Notes under the pieces: generated by a model | The model's database searches: none | What the model was told of the DNA's origin: nothing | The model's input: the letters and a program-made list of their open reading frames with translations, nothing else | Position numbers and translations under genes: made by a program | NCBI GenBank assembly: GCA_037126765.1 | Contig: JBBCBC010000016.1 | Coordinates: forward strand, 14,000,728-14,064,727 | DNA length: 64,000 nt | Direction: 5' to 3' | From: Stenogyne calaminthoides | Taxonomy: Eukaryota; Streptophyta; Magnoliopsida; Lamiales; Lamiaceae | Part shown: piece after piece, positions 11,917 to 23,480 of the stretch | How positions within the stretch are numbered: position 1 is the first letter of the stretch | Layout: each line of letters begins with the position of its first letter

Positions 11917-12735
11917 ATGAACGAGACACTTCTATGGCATCTAAGATTGAGACATATAAATCCAAAGAGGATCCAAAGGTTGGTGAAAGACGGTTCACTG
12001 GATTTTCTCCAAGTCGAACCAATTCCAACCTGCGAATCATGTTTGGAGGGTAAAATGACCAAGAGGGCATTTGGAGCCAAGGGGAATAGAGCCAAAGAAG
12101 TGTTAGAAATCGTTCACACAGATGTATGTGGTCCAATGTCAACCAAAGCAAGAGGAGGTTATGAGTATTTTGTCACTTTTATTGATGATTACTCAAGGTA
12201 CGATTATATTTTCCTTATGAAGCATAAATCTGAGACCTTTGAGAAATTCAAAGAATTTAAGGCTCAAGAAGAGAATCATAGGGAAAAACGTATCAAGTCT
12301 CTACGATCCGATCGTGGAGGCGAATACCTCAGCGATGAGTTTTTGAACTACTTATCTGATGAAGGGATTGCATCCCAGCTAACTGCACCCGGAACCCCTC
12401 AACAAAACGGGGTTGCAGAGCGAAGAAACAAAAATCTTTTGGAAATGGTTAGATCTATGATGAGTTATGCGGATCTTCCCAAGTCGTTCTGGGGTCATGC
12501 CTTGGAAACAACAGCCTACATTCTGAACTTGGTGCCATCCAAATCAGTTCCCAAAACTCCCAAAGAATTGTGGACCGGACGCAAGCCCAGTTTGAGACAC
12601 ATGAGGATTTTAGGGTGTCCGGCCTATGTGTTGGACAAGGAAGCTGGTAAATTGGATCCTCGATCAGAATTAAGGTTGTTTGTGGGATACCCCGAGGGAA
12701 CAAAAGGGTGTATGTTCTATGGTCCTGAAGATTAA
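11917..12735 (+). pseudogene. pol: C1 integrase (DD35E core intact, frame isolated)
   Basis: An open stretch of 272 codons covering the zinc-binding HHCC module (WHLRLRH near residue 7, CESC at 39-42) and the catalytic core. The acidic triad is visible as HTDVCGP (D69), RSDRGGEY (D132) and GVAERR (E168). D132 and E168 are 35 residues apart, the DD35E spacing. The frame then runs through the C-terminal region to LFVGYPEGTKG. It ends at TAA in a PED/KVVIST context, probably a Gln codon changed by C to T. Integrase would insert the cDNA; here it is cut off from PR and RT. Confidence 0.92.
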
Positions 12736-13883
12736 AAGGTAGTTATAAGCACCCACTTTAGATTTTTGGAAGAAGACTATATGAATGAAAGAAGACCCTA
12801 AAGCGAGATTACCTTAAATGAGCTAAGAGGGCTAACATCAATGCCAACTGTACAAGATGACATACCAAATGACACACTTACAGAACCGAAACCTCATCGT
12901 AGTGGGAGGGTTGTGAAATAGCCCAAGAGATTCATGGGAATAGGAGAGTCCTCGGACTTGATTCCCGGACAAGACGAATCAGACCCATGGACATATGACG
13001 AGGCAATCTAAGACAAGGATGCAGATTCTTGGCAAACAGCAATGAAAGCCGAAATGGGTTCTATGAATCATAACAGAGTGTGGGAGCTAGTCGAACCACT
13101 TAATGGGGTCAAACCCATTGGTTGCAAGTGGGTGTATAAGAGAAAAAGAGGACCGGACGGGAAGGTGGAAACCTTCAAGGCAAGACTCGTGGCGAAAGGT
13201 TATACTAAAAAAGAAGGGATCGATTATGAGGAAACTTTTTCGCCCGTAGCCATGCTCAAGTCCATCCGAATTCTCTTATCGATTGCTGCGCATCTCGACT
13301 TTGAAATCTAGCAAATGGATGTCAAGACAGCTTTCCTTAACGGAAGTCTTGATGAAGGGATCTATATGCAACAACCCCAAGGCTCCATTGAAAAAGGCCA
13401 AAAACACTTAGTTTGTAAGCTCATGAAGTCCATTTACGGACTCAAACAAGCATCCAGAGCTTGGAACCAATGTTTTGATCATGTTATAAAGTCTTATGGG
13501 TTTGATCAAAATGAGTTCGAAAGTTGTGTGTACAAAAAGCGTGTCGGAACTGCATTGGTATTCTTAGTACTATACGTAGACGACATTCTGATCATCGAGA
13601 ACGATGTATAGGTGTTATCAGACGTAAGGGCATGACTTTTAAAATAGTTTGATATGAAGGACTTAGGGGAAGCCGCACACATCCTTGGGATCAAGATCAC
13701 TCGAGATCGCAGGAAAAAGGATGATAGGCTTGTCGCAAGCTTCATACATAGACACTGGCTTGAAACGATTCAGCATGTAGGATTCTAAGAAAGGCTTCGT
13801 ACCTTTCAGACATGGAATCCATCTATCCAAGAAAATGTGCCCTAAGACGCAAAAGGAGATAGATGACATGAGAGACATTCCAT
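12736..13883 (+). pseudogene. pol: C1 reverse transcriptase (several stops)
   Basis: After a linker with stops (12736-13041) the RT opens with VWELVEPLNGVKPIGCKWVYK. It continues through GYTKKEGIDYEETFSPVA, a TAG at 13310-13312 in place of the Trp of the usual IWQMDVK, AFLNG, IYGLKQASRAW and the catalytic YVDD (LVLYVDDILII near 13570). Another TAG lies at 13609-13611. Positions 13612-13883 are the thumb/connection region with shifts. Motifs of the copia RT are otherwise complete, so it was functional before the stops arose. Confidence 0.9.
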
Positions 13884-14560
13884 ATGCTTCAGGCTGTCGG
13901 AAGCCTCATGTATGCAATGCTGTGTACGAGACCAAATATCTGCTGTGCCGTTGGCATGGTGGCAAGATATCAAAGTAACCCAGGAAAAGAACATTGGACG
14001 ATAGTTAAAAACATTCTAAAGTATCTGAAAAGAACTCGGGATAGAATGTTAATTTATCAGTCAGATAGTCTAATCCCCATCGGCTACACGGACTCGAATT
14101 TCTAATCAAACATAGATTCCAGAATATCTACCTCCGGTAGTGTGTTTTGCATGGGGGCAGGAGCCATGACATGGAGAAGCGTCAAGCAGAAATGTGTCGC
14201 AGATTCTACCATGGAAGCCGAATATGTAGCTGCTTGCGAGGCAGCGAAAGAAGCGGTTTGGCTCAAGAACTTCCTAGTGGACTTGAATGTAGTTCCGAAT
14301 TTGCCTAGCAGAATCACTGTTTATTGTGACAATGCCGGAGCAGTGCAAATTCTAAGGAACCAAGAGCCCACAAGGCCAACAAACACATTGAAAGGAAATA
14401 CCATCTTATACGAGATATCGTTAAGAGATGAGATATAGAGGTGGCAAAGATAGTGTCTGAAGACAACCTAGCAGATCCATTCACAAAGGGTCTGCCTCTG
14501 AATACATTTGAGAGACATGTGGAAGGAATGGGTGTCAAGACCGTTGCCAATCTGCTTTGA
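13884..14560 (+). pseudogene. pol: C1 RNase H / end of pol
   Basis: Positions 13884-14105 match the copia segment LMYAMLCTRPNI...YLKRTRD, ending at a TAA where related elements have a sense codon. From 14142 the frame shows TMEAEYVAACEAAKEAVWLK and VYCDNAGAVQIL, the RNase H core with its CDN aspartate. A frameshift near 14400 moves the tail (DNLADPFTKGL) into another frame. Pol ends at the TGA 14558-14560. Confidence 0.88.
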
Positions 14561-14677
14561 GTATAAGTGGGAGAAATTATTAGGTTCATGTAGGTGACAT
14601 TAGATGTCACGAATTAGGAACTACACGAGACATGTTGTAGTATACTTAAAAGCAGACTTTGAGTATAAGTGGGAGAT
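14561..14677 (+). other. C1 3' untranslated end with duplicated polypurine tract
   Basis: The purine-rich GAGTATAAGTGGGAGA occurs twice, just after the pol stop (14560-14575) and immediately before the 3' LTR (14661-14676), about 100 bases apart. The second is in PPT position for plus-strand priming. Confidence 0.8.
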
Positions 14678-16502
14678 TGATGGGATTATACTGGAAAGTA
14701 TGCTTTTACTTTGTATAATCAAAACTGAATTTCAGACTTATTTACTGAAATAAATTGTTTATCACTAATGCTTTAAATATCATAGAATGTTACATATATT
14801 TATTGCATAACTGTTCATTAAATAGTACGTGTTACATTGTAGTTAATTTAGTGATACCAGATCACAGAAGATTAAATTAACAATCCCTTATAACTAAAAG
14901 TACACCATTCACGACCTAGATGGAAATGAATATCCATCGTGAAAGGTTGAAGTGTAAGGCTCGGATTGACTTGTCTTGACCAAGAGATTACACTAGTGCA
15001 TGACTGATGCACTGAATAGGACCTACAGGAGGATAAATTCTTCAGAACTGGACAAGGAAGAATTAGACCTCAGTGGTTCATTATTTCTTAATCTTCGTTC
15101 CTTAAATAGGATCACGTGTGGTTGGTAACTATTGCTTTGACTTATCATGGGTAGAGAATCAACGAGATTCAATACTTTTTATCTTAGGTAATATTATTGG
15201 TCACATGTGATTGCTAAGATTTAATACGGAGAATCGTGTGCAAGTACGCTTGTTCGATTTCCCCCTTGGGAGGTTCATAAGCTTTATCATACCAAATCTT
15301 GCAAGTGGAACTAGTTTCCGGTATGGATAATAATGTTGAACTGTTCCTTAACCAAGGACAAAAGATATTAATTAATGGAATGCTATTTCAATGGCTTGAA
15401 TTAATTAATGGGCTAGATAATCTTAAACATGAGAAATAATAACCGGGAGTCATATTGACTGTAATATGGGTTAAGATGGATAGTGCAATATTAATTATGT
15501 AGTGGGATTAATTAAAATTTATGGGCTTGAATAATATTGTGGCTCAATATTGATAATTCAAGATCCATTGGAAGATCCAATCTTAATTCCCCTGAAGGCC
15601 CCCTAAGTAGCCCAACATAAAGTCCAATAACTGAAAAAGATGTTTAAAATAAAATAAATATTGTTGCTTTATTTTTCCATTCTTTTCGAAACTTATGGAT
15701 TAAAAGGAGAGAAAGATTTTCTTTGAATTTTGTTATGGAATGAAGATATGTATTCTTGGAATACAAGATTATCTCATTAAATTCAAGAAATCTCCCACCT
15801 AGTCATCCATATAGCATATTTCGAAATTTTGAGAAAAAAAGGGAAAGAAAGATTTTCTTGAAAAGATATTATGAAAGATATGTATTTCTTGAAATAGAAG
15901 AATATCTCATAAATTCAAGAAGATCCAAATCTTGGATTCTTGCCCTATTTTTCCAAAATATTCCATAACAAAGAGAAGGTGGGATTTTGTGGAATATTAT
16001 AATTATGGGAAAAAGAATATAGGAGATATATTCAAGATTTCTTGGAGATCAAGAAAAGATTTTCCCACATTGTTTTTGCCCTAAAAAATCGACCACCACT
16101 ACTCTATAAATAGGGGATGATTCTTTCATTCCCAAGTACAATTCCATGTGCTGGAAAAATTAGTAAATCCACAAAGGTGGTGCAACAAAGTTTATTTTCC
16201 TTTTGTTAATTGTTCGCAAGTGTCCTACCACCGGATAGTCGAGCAAGGATTAAGGGAATACTTGGGAAGTTCTTTTGGTGTGTCTAATCAACAAGACCAT
16301 TGTCGTCCCAAGATGTATGTTCACGTAAACTCGTAGAATTTCCGCATGCGTAGGATTTACGTGAATTGATTATATGCATGATTTGTTGTTAGATTATTAT
16401 TTGAATTAATATAGGATTAATTCATGCTAGTAATAATTATAAGAATTAAATTTGTATTTAAATATATATCCCGAATAGATCCGTGCAACTTATTCCCCAA
16501 CA
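14678..16502 (+). repeat. C1 3' LTR (1825 bp)
   Basis: It starts TGATGGGATTATACTGG (third base changed relative to the 5' LTR) and ends CCCCAACA. It is homologous along its length to 7329-9170 with scattered substitutions and small indels. Confidence 0.95.
16105..16112 (+). promoter_or_regulatory. C1 3' LTR TATA box
   Basis: TATAAATA at the position homologous to 8773-8780. It could drive readout transcription into S2's antisense strand. Confidence 0.65.
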
Positions 16503-16507
16503 TATAC
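16503..16507. other. C1 target-site duplication, right copy (TATAC)
   Basis: It directly follows the CCCCAACA end of the C1 3' LTR and matches 7324-7328. Confidence 0.95.
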
Positions 16508-16638
16508 ATGGTGCAAATAACATCATGAACACTCTACACTGAATCCTGACTCAGTCTATCAAGATTATCCTGAACATGTCATACTCAGGGGTTTTGGGAT
16601 CTAATCAAAATCTTCTTTATTAAATTCATCTCCCAACA
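16508..16638 (-). repeat. S2 3' LTR, terminal 131 bp
   Basis: It continues the LTR interrupted at 7328 and ends with CCAACA. About 8 of 131 positions differ from the partner at 41140-41270, so this end of the LTR pair has diverged by roughly 6 %. Confidence 0.93.
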
Positions 16639-16652
16639 ATTTTCCCCTTTTT
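16639..16652 (-). other. S2 polypurine tract
   Basis: The minus strand reads AAAAAGGGGAAAAT directly before the LTR. This proves that the internal region lies at higher coordinates and that 5375-16638 is the 3' LTR. Confidence 0.9.
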
Positions 16653-16911
16653 GATGATGCCAAAACCATCTTGTTACAAAAATACCTAACCTATACTCAG
16701 GTTTCAGTTTTTCTATTACAATCCAAAATGGCAATTCTCAACAGTTCAAACATAAGGCATATCAAGCATAAAAGACATGTAAAAAGATAATGAGATATTA
16801 TCTTTGATCATAAGGATAAATTTTCATTGATTGTAAGATCAGAGTTACATATTACAATGAAAATAAAAAATAAAAAACAGAAGTAAAAAGAGTCTTCAGT
16901 CTTCTTTATCT
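16653..16911 (-). other. S2 3' untranslated region between ORF3 and PPT
   Basis: About 260 AT-rich bases with no reading frame. They are homologous to 28760-29180 in S3. Confidence 0.6.
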
Positions 16912-17708
16912 TCAGTCTTCATCAACCTCATCCTCAGGCACCTCCAGGTTGATCATCCCATAATATCTTTTCTTCAATTCATCCCTTGCTTTGATGATGT
17001 CTGGGTTGTTTCCTGTCAGGCCAAGTTGGATGGCATACTGAGCAATCTCTTGAGAAATGGCTGTCTCATTCACATAGCCATTCTCGAGTCTTGGAGCTGG
17101 GTAAGTATATGGACCAGGGGCAACTATCTGAGTATTACCTTCATCTGCTAAGTTTATCCAACTTTGCAGGTACTTAGGATAGAATGTCAACAGGTATTCA
17201 ATGAAGGCTTCATTCATATCCGAGCTGGTCCCCCTCCATTCTCTCAGAATTTCATAGTAGAACCAGAAGGTTCTCTTGATTTCCTCCCACGCATCATTGA
17301 ATTGAATAGGCATCCATTTGTCGAATGTCGGCCCATTTCTCGAGTTTTTTTCAAGACCCTCATCTTGCTCAAAAATTTCTTGAAACAACTTCTTCTTTTC
17401 TGCTCTTCTTCTTTCTTCTTCCTGATTACAGGAACTCCTGATACAGAAGCAGCAGTTTTCTTCTCTTTTTCCACTTGAAGGGTTTTCAGAGCTTTCTTTG
17501 TGTTGAAGACTTCTTTATCACCTTCTTCCTCAGATTCTTCAAAATCAATAATCAATTTCCTCTGAGTAGACTTAGCTCTTTTCTTCTTCTCCTGCTCCAC
17601 AAGTGCCATAGCCTTTCTCTTAATAGGTTTGACTTGTTCTTCACAGGCTTGACTTGTTTCCACCATCCTTCTACCACTCAGTTTCTAAGAAATTGCTTCC
17701 TGAATAGT
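16912..17708 (-). pseudogene. S2 ORF3 (envelope-like), C-terminal part
   Basis: Two overlapping frames (17666-17244 and 17388-16912) represent one original frame with a shift near 17385. The upstream piece is very basic and lysine-rich (KRKAMALVEQEKKKRAK) with an acidic patch. The downstream piece contains FDKWMPIQFNDAWEEIKRTFWF and a DELKKRYYGMINLEVPEDE tail ending at TGA (16914-16912). Two in-frame stops, at 17711-17709 and near 17685, separate it from the coiled-coil part. It corresponds to 30044-29200 in S3. Function is unknown; it belongs to the extra ORF that Sireviruses carry after pol. Confidence 0.75.
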
Positions 17709-18611
17709 TTACTCAGATACTTGAGTGTAGATAGGCTCTTCAGTTTCCTTGAATTTAAGCTTCCCAGTGGCTTCCACTTCTTTTAAGGCATCAACAATTA
17801 TTTTCTCTTCAGCTTCTTTCTCAGCCTTTCTCTTCAAGGTCTGTGCCAACAATTCACTAAGCTTGCCACCAGGCCTTTCCCCCTTTTTGGCACCATACCT
17901 TGGAAGAAGTTGAGAAAGTGCGGTATCCATATGATATTGCTCTTTGCTAATATAGCGCACTTCCCCTGCCAATTGATCATGCTCATCTTCCAGCCTCTTC
18001 ATATGATTTTTGGCTACTGAGAAGTCTTCAGATAGAGGTGCAAACTGGTGTGAGAAGACATTTTGCATCATCTCTGTCATCTTGGTCATGAGCATAGAGC
18101 CCATTTCCTCAACAACTATCTTGATCATTTGATCATTCTTCTCAACCAGCTTGGCTTCAAGATATGTTGTTCTTTCCTGATACATCTGCTTCATCTCTGC
18201 ATTGAGCTCAACTTTGACTCCATCAACCTTTCCTTCTATGGAAGTCATTTTGTCAGCAAGAGATGTTTGAAGCTGCATCATGTCTGAAGATGAACTCAGT
18301 GTTTCCAACTTCTGAGATTGGCTTGCCAATGTTTCTTCAATTTGGGTCATTTTCTCCACCATTGGCACCACCTTCTCCAATTTGTCCAATATGGGACTTA
18401 GATCAATCTCTGGAGCGTATAGAACTTGTTCCACCTGAGCTGGGTGCTCCACCTGAGCCTCAGTCTGCATATCAGACATAACATATTTAAATATAGGAAC
18501 TTTAGTAGCTTTGGCATAATGTTTAATAGTGCCAAAAGTTACCTGAAGAGTGCTAACTTCAGTCTGAGGATGTGAGATATCAGTCTGACCAGCATCAGTT
18601 TCCTTCTCCAT
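17709..18611 (-). pseudogene. S2 ORF3, coiled-coil segment (300 codons open)
   Basis: A 300-codon open stretch rich in Glu, Gln, Lys, Met and Leu. Residues roughly 75-180 show heptad spacing (MVEKMTQIEETLASQSQKLE, and later MTSIEGKVDGVKVELNAEMK), and a second helical region follows around NHMKRLEDEHDQLAGEVRYI. No signal peptide or obvious membrane segment is seen. A long coiled coil is a feature reported for the envelope-like proteins of Sireviruses, and the position downstream of RNase H on the same strand fits. Whether it acts as an envelope is unproven. The start at 18611 is only the first Met of the open stretch, not the ORF start. Confidence 0.8.
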
Positions 18612-19389
18612 TTGAGATTGCTTTTCAGCATCATCTTGTTGATCCCCCTATTTATCTTGATCCTTAGAGCTGGAGGCATCAACATCAGCTTCCCTCCTCT
18701 CAGCCACCTTCTTCTTGACTAGCTCATCAAAATCAGCAATTTTCATCCTGAGCTTAGTCTTCCTGAATCCAGAGAACTCTGTCGACCGATAGTCTCGGCA
18801 TTCCACCGATCCTCTCTCCTCTGAAGGAGGCTATGTTCGACATCTCTGGAAGAGTTTGGTTCAATATAGGCGTGGTTCACGAGTGCGAAGAAGAGATCCC
18901 GAAGGTCGGGGATATGAGCTCGGCTTTCGGGGTACCTATCAAGAATGAATCGTTCCCCCTCTTCTGCGCCATTCGGTCTCTTACGCCTCTCCCTTCTTGA
19001 CTTTGAGCTTTCGAGTTGATGGGATCGGATTAGTCTTTGAGGATTTAGAAAAAGTTCACTCGGGGCGCATCTAAGTTCGATAGCTCACGAGGTTGAGTTG
19101 ATTCCGAGGTCCGAGCAGGTATCTCCTCGATAGGAACACGAGGTCCCTTGAATATTTCCTGAGTAATTTTATGCGAGCTTAGAGATGTTCAGTACCTCGG
19201 AAAACACATTTCCTCAGTTTGTTCCTGAGCTATTGTCACAACCTGAGCCAGAACTTGCAATGGAGATTTTAGTCCTTGCTGGCCTTCAGGTTGGACTTCC
19301 TCAGTGTTACTGACCTCCTCCTCAGTAATAGTTTGAAGTTTCCTGCGCTTCTGAGGGGCCAATGTTTTCTTCTTCAAAGTCTCTCCTTT
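18612..19389 (-). pseudogene. S2 ORF3, damaged middle section
   Basis: It links the N-terminal and coiled-coil sections. Only short frames survive, for example KKTLAPQKRRKLQTITEEEV at 19374-19315. Positions 18780-19190 show the CG-for-CAG/CTG replacement seen in S3 (for example CCGAT, TCGG and TTCGAC clusters), so the broken frame there may be partly a sequencing artefact. Confidence 0.6.
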
Positions 19390-20284
19390 TTACCTTTTTA
19401 CCTCCATCAGGGCTTTCCCCCTGGCTTGTTGGGCTTCTTCATCTCCTTCTTCAGTAGTCTCCTCCTGAGACTTTGAGCTTTTCTCCTTCCTTCCTTTCAA
19501 AGTCTTCTTAGTTGTTGGAGGCTTGAACAAAATTTTTGACTTTGGAAAGGGTGAGGAGTTGGCGAAGATATCCTCTTCTTCTCTGCACATCTCCAAGATA
19601 TATGAAATTTTGGTTGCATGAAGGATCTTCCCTTTGATAACAACCGATCCATTCACCTTCTGGACTTGCTTAGCTTGATCACTCACCACTTTGATTAGAT
19701 AATGTAACCAGTTGAATGCAGTGGTGGGTGAATCTTCAATCGCCTCCATTAACCTCAACTTTGGTGTGCTAATCTGTCCAAAGCTGCCAGACCTGCTCAT
19801 TATGCATTTACTCACAATGTCTAGCAAAACTCGATACTTAGGCTTCAAATGCCTTTTGTTCAGAGTTGCTTCGAACTTAACTGGATGCTCTGCAATCCTA
19901 TCTAGATACTCTTGCTCCCTACCCATCATATAAATTGTAGGGTCTTCTCCTCTATCGCTCAATTCGTATATGGTATTAAGATTCTTAGGGATGATATACA
20001 ATTCCCTAACAAAATCCACATACTTTGAACTATGCTCTAAATGAGAAACTGTAATCTCCGATTCTATACAGTCCTCCCCATCTAATTTCAAATTAGAGAT
20101 AAACTATATTACCTCTTTTGCATATTCGCCTCGGTTGATTCAAGAAGCAAGTGAGCTTTCATGATCGAATCATGTGCAAAGCTTCTTCTTCGTGAGTCGC
20201 ATTCGATGAGCTTTTGAGATAAACAATGTATTCATACCACGGTTTGTTAGAAATGGCAAGTTTATCGTATACCGAGAATGTCAT
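19390..20284 (-). pseudogene. S2 ORF3, N-terminal domain
   Basis: The likely start is the ATG at 20284-20282, opening MTFSVYDKLAISNKPWYEYIV; S3 has a matching start at 32662 (MAPTLFEKLAITNKPWYEF). After a damaged interval (20240-20095) the frame is open for 233 codons with HLEHSSKYVDFVRELYIIPK, FNWLHYLIKVVSDQAKQVQK and HATKISYILEMC. I infer that this is the conserved N-terminal domain of Sirevirus envelope-like ORFs. The C-terminal end is a Lys/Ser/Glu-rich linker. The function is not known. Confidence 0.75.
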
Positions 20285-20945
20285 TTTTTGGATAATTTTT
20301 GTGAAGGGTTTTGAAAAGGATGATAATTTCTGGGCAAATGAGAGGTTTTTGAAGCAGAGTGTTTTGAAGATGAAGGCTTTTGGAATTGGGCTTTGAAGGA
20401 ATTCTTCAATAGATATATAGGATTTGATTCATGGAAAATCATATAGATGAAGAAATCGACGGTTGAGATTAAACACCGACTAAATCGGGTATATGAAAGG
20501 ACGATTTCACAAATATTACGCCGCCAATTTAACCTCATTGGTGATTAATGAACAGTGCAATTAATTATTGTTCTGCTAGACCATTGAATTTCTTCTAGTA
20601 TTTCAAAGGTCCCGCCCAAATATTCCTTCAGGTGTTTGTTATTTATTGCTAATGATTACTGAGATTTAGTTAGACAATAAATGAGTTGCATGAGTCAATA
20701 CTTCTTTAGACTAATTTCCTCCACCAGTCTTACTGAGTTTTGACCTTGATAAAATGTCGATATAATCTTGAGAAGGTCTTAACGAGGATAAGATCGATAT
20801 AATCTTGAAATCTTGATCTTCGATATATATCTTGATCTTGAGTTTTCCCAAGACTCGAGTTCAAGACTTTCAATTTTATCCCGAGTTTCTCGAAGAAAAT
20901 CTCGAAAAGCTTCATGCATCCGAAAACCTTCAATTTTTTAGATTT
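20285..20945 (-). other. S2 spacer between RNase H and ORF3
   Basis: About 660 bases lie between the end of pol and the ORF3 ATG. The minus-strand frame at 20538-20281 leads into ORF3 and is homologous to the sequence before the S3 ORF3 ATG, so it could be an N-terminal extension. No conserved motif is seen. Confidence 0.5.
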
Positions 20946-21766
20946 GCTTTATACACCTGGATCCAACATACCTAATTCAACTGATAGTTCCTGAAATCTT
21001 GATTCAGCCAAAGGTTTAGTCAAGATATCAGCTCTCTGTTTATCAGTATGAATTTTCTCCATCCTGATGTCTTTCTTCTCATCATGATCTCTGATGAAGT
21101 GATGTCTGATATCAACATGCTTACATCTGGTGTGCAATGCCGGATTTTGTGTAATAGCAATTGCACTATTATTATCACAAAATATAGGTACTTCATTAGC
21201 TATAATCTTATAATCCCTCAATTGTTGTATGAGCCAAAGAATGCATGCTGTGACTTCCTACAGACCATGTATTCGACTTGATGAATCTTGGTTGCTCTTG
21301 AGGTTTGTTTCTTTTGAAAACCATGATATCGGTTTACTTCCAAGAAATTGACAAGTTCTGTGGTAGACTTCTTCTCAATTCTACATCCTCTATAATCGAC
21401 ATCTGAATAACCCGGTTAATTCAAGGTTATCATCAATTTGGATACCATAATCCTCTATTCACGATTGCCTTTAAGACATTTCAGAATCTTTTTGGCAGCC
21501 TCCATGTGACTAGCCTTAGGATTAGCTTGATATCTTGCACATATCCCAACAGCAAATGTTATATCAGGCCTACTTGCAGTGAGATATAGTAGTAATCCAA
21601 TGATCCCTCTATAATCAGTGTGATTTCTTGATTTGCCTTGAGATCGAGGATCCATCTTGTAGTTAGTATTCATAGGAATTCTAACTGCATTGCAATTATG
21701 TACACCATACTTTGCAATCAGATCTCTGGTGTATTTTGCTTGATTGATGAAAATTCATTCCTTAGT
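20946..21766 (-). pseudogene. pol: S2 RNase H and RT connection (frameshifted)
   Basis: Open pieces at 21673-21455 (YRGIIGLLLYLTASRPDITF, the copia connection motif) and 21221-20949 (VPIFCDNNSAIAI, the RNase H catalytic CDN, then CKHVDIRHHFIRDH and ADILTKPLAE). Between them 21454-21222 is shifted: the EYMAA-type RNase H motif is lost there. The last codons LGMLDPGV end at a stop near 20949. The domain would degrade the RNA template during reverse transcription. Confidence 0.9.
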
Positions 21767-22780
21767 TTATTTCACCTGAAGTCCAAGAAAGAAATTCATC
21801 TCCCCCATCATTGACATCTCAAACTTTCCTTTCATCAGGGTAGAAAACTTTTCACACAACTGATGATTTGGAGATCCAAATATGATGTCATCTACATAAA
21901 TCTGAACAAGTAAGATATCTTTCCCATCTTCTATCCTGAACAAAGTCCTATCAACAGTTCCTTTGATAAAATCATGGTCAGTAAGAAACTGAGAAAGGGT
22001 ATCATACCATGCTCGGGGTGCTTGCTTAAGACCATACAAGGTTTTTCTGAGCCTGTAAATTTGGTCATTCTGTTTGAAACCAGGAGGTTGTTCCACATAA
22101 ACCTCTTCTTTAAGCACACCATTCAGAAATGCACTTTTCACATCCATCTGATAGACTGTGAATTTCATGTGGGCAGCATATGCAAGAAACAATCTGATGG
22201 CTTCTAGTCTTGCAACAGGTGCAAAGGTTTCATCATAATCCAAGTCTTCTTCTTGGGAATAACCTTGTGCAACTAGCCTTGCCTTGTTTCTCACAATGTT
22301 TTTGTTTTCATCTCTCTTATTCTTGAACACCCACTTAGTTCCAATCACATTGTGCCTCTTAGGTCTATCCACTAGCTCCCAAACTTCATTCCTTGAGAAC
22401 TGATTCAGCTCTTCTTGCATCGCAGTAATCCAAAATGAATCTTGTAGAGCTTCTTCAATCTCAGTATGTTCTTTTTCAGATAGGAAGCAGCAGAACAAGG
22501 CACTTTCACCATGGAACCTTCTTATTTTGACACCATCTGATAGGTCACCCACAATCTGACTTATAGGATGACTATCCAACCATTTTCTCCTGGATGTTCC
22601 CCCTTCAGTAGTATCCTCAACATCAGAAGTGTTAGGTTCAGGTAGTTCATTAAATTCAGGGAACAACAGAAAAGGAGAAAGGGAATCATCTTCCTCAGGA
22701 GAAATTCCATTCAGAACATTGTCAGAGACATTTGTTCCCCTTTGGTTGATAGATTCAGAGTTTTCCTCAGCTGTGACCAC
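21767..22780 (-). pseudogene. pol: S2 reverse transcriptase (open for 337 codons)
   Basis: All copia RT motifs are present: VWELVDRPKRHNVIGTKWVF, KARLVAQGYSQEE, DETFAPVARLEAIR, QMDVKSAFLNG, VEQPPGF, LYGLKQAPRAWY and the catalytic IYVDDIIFG. The frame ends at TAA 21769-21767 directly after FFLGLQVK, where S3 has a Gln codon, so a single C to T change closes it. The first 100 residues before the RT are the acidic/Ser-rich linker between IN and RT. It is the best-preserved enzyme segment of the Sirevirus-like group here. Confidence 0.93.
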
Positions 22781-23480
22781 ATCTTCATCGACATTACATA
22801 CTTGAGTCTGGACTGGTGTATGTTCAGATTGGTCAGCTTCAGTGTGTTGGCTTTCCTTTAGTGGAGAATTTCCATCCTGAGTCTCACCATCCTGAGTTTT
22901 TCCATCCTGAACTTCTTTATGCGAGTCCGATTCACTCCATTCATAGAAAGTGACTTCTTCTTTTCGAGTTCATATGATGTTTTATCATTCTTTTTTTTCA
23001 GTTAAGTCTGGTGATTCTCTTGGTCATTCTCTGAGTCATGTTCTGTTTCTTCCGAACACAAGTAGATTCATCAAAAAACAACATGAGGTGTTTCTTCCAC
23101 AATAAAGAGTCCTCTGATTTGTAAACTCTGAAGGCTTTATTGACTTCAGAATATCCTAAGAATATCCCTTCATCAGCTTTGCTATCAAAAGTTTTCAACT
23201 GATCTTTACCATTATTGTGTATGAAACACTTGCAACCAAACACACGAAAGAAAGAAACAAGAGGCTTCCTTTCATTCCACAAATTCATATGGAGTTTTTC
23301 CTTGGTTCTTGGTCAAGATGGATCTATTACGAGAGTAGCATGCGGTGTTGATATCTTCAAATTTCAAAATCTCTTAGGAATATCAACTTCAAAGAATCAT
23401 TGTCCTTGCGAACTTCTTTCGAGTCCTATTTCTTCTTTCAAAGAACACCATTACTTTTGTGGGGTCCTTGCGGTGATGTT
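22781..23480 (-). pseudogene. pol: S2 integrase C-terminal half (damaged)
   Basis: The open stretch 23288-22998 contains FFRVFGCKCFIHNNGKDQLK, FDSKADEGIFLGYS and FRVYK, the conserved copia integrase C-terminal region. From 23300 to 23480 the frame is scrambled exactly where the third catalytic residue (Glu of the AER motif) should lie. Short CG replacements of CTG/CAG are visible relative to E1. The linker 22781-22997 is also shifted. Confidence 0.8.

Larger units (their letters stand above)
7329..16502 (+). mobile_element. C1: complete-length Ty1/copia element, 9174 bp, coding region decayed
   Basis: It has two LTRs (7329-9170, 14678-16502), PBS, long leader, gag, PR, IN, RT, RNase H and a PPT in copia order, all on the plus strand, with a perfect 5-bp TSD TATAC. 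It lies in U3 of the S2 3' LTR, so it inserted after S2. Its LTRs differ at roughly 4-5 % over the first 300 bases by eye. The coding frame carries several stops and frameshifts, so it is not autonomous now. Confidence 0.95.
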
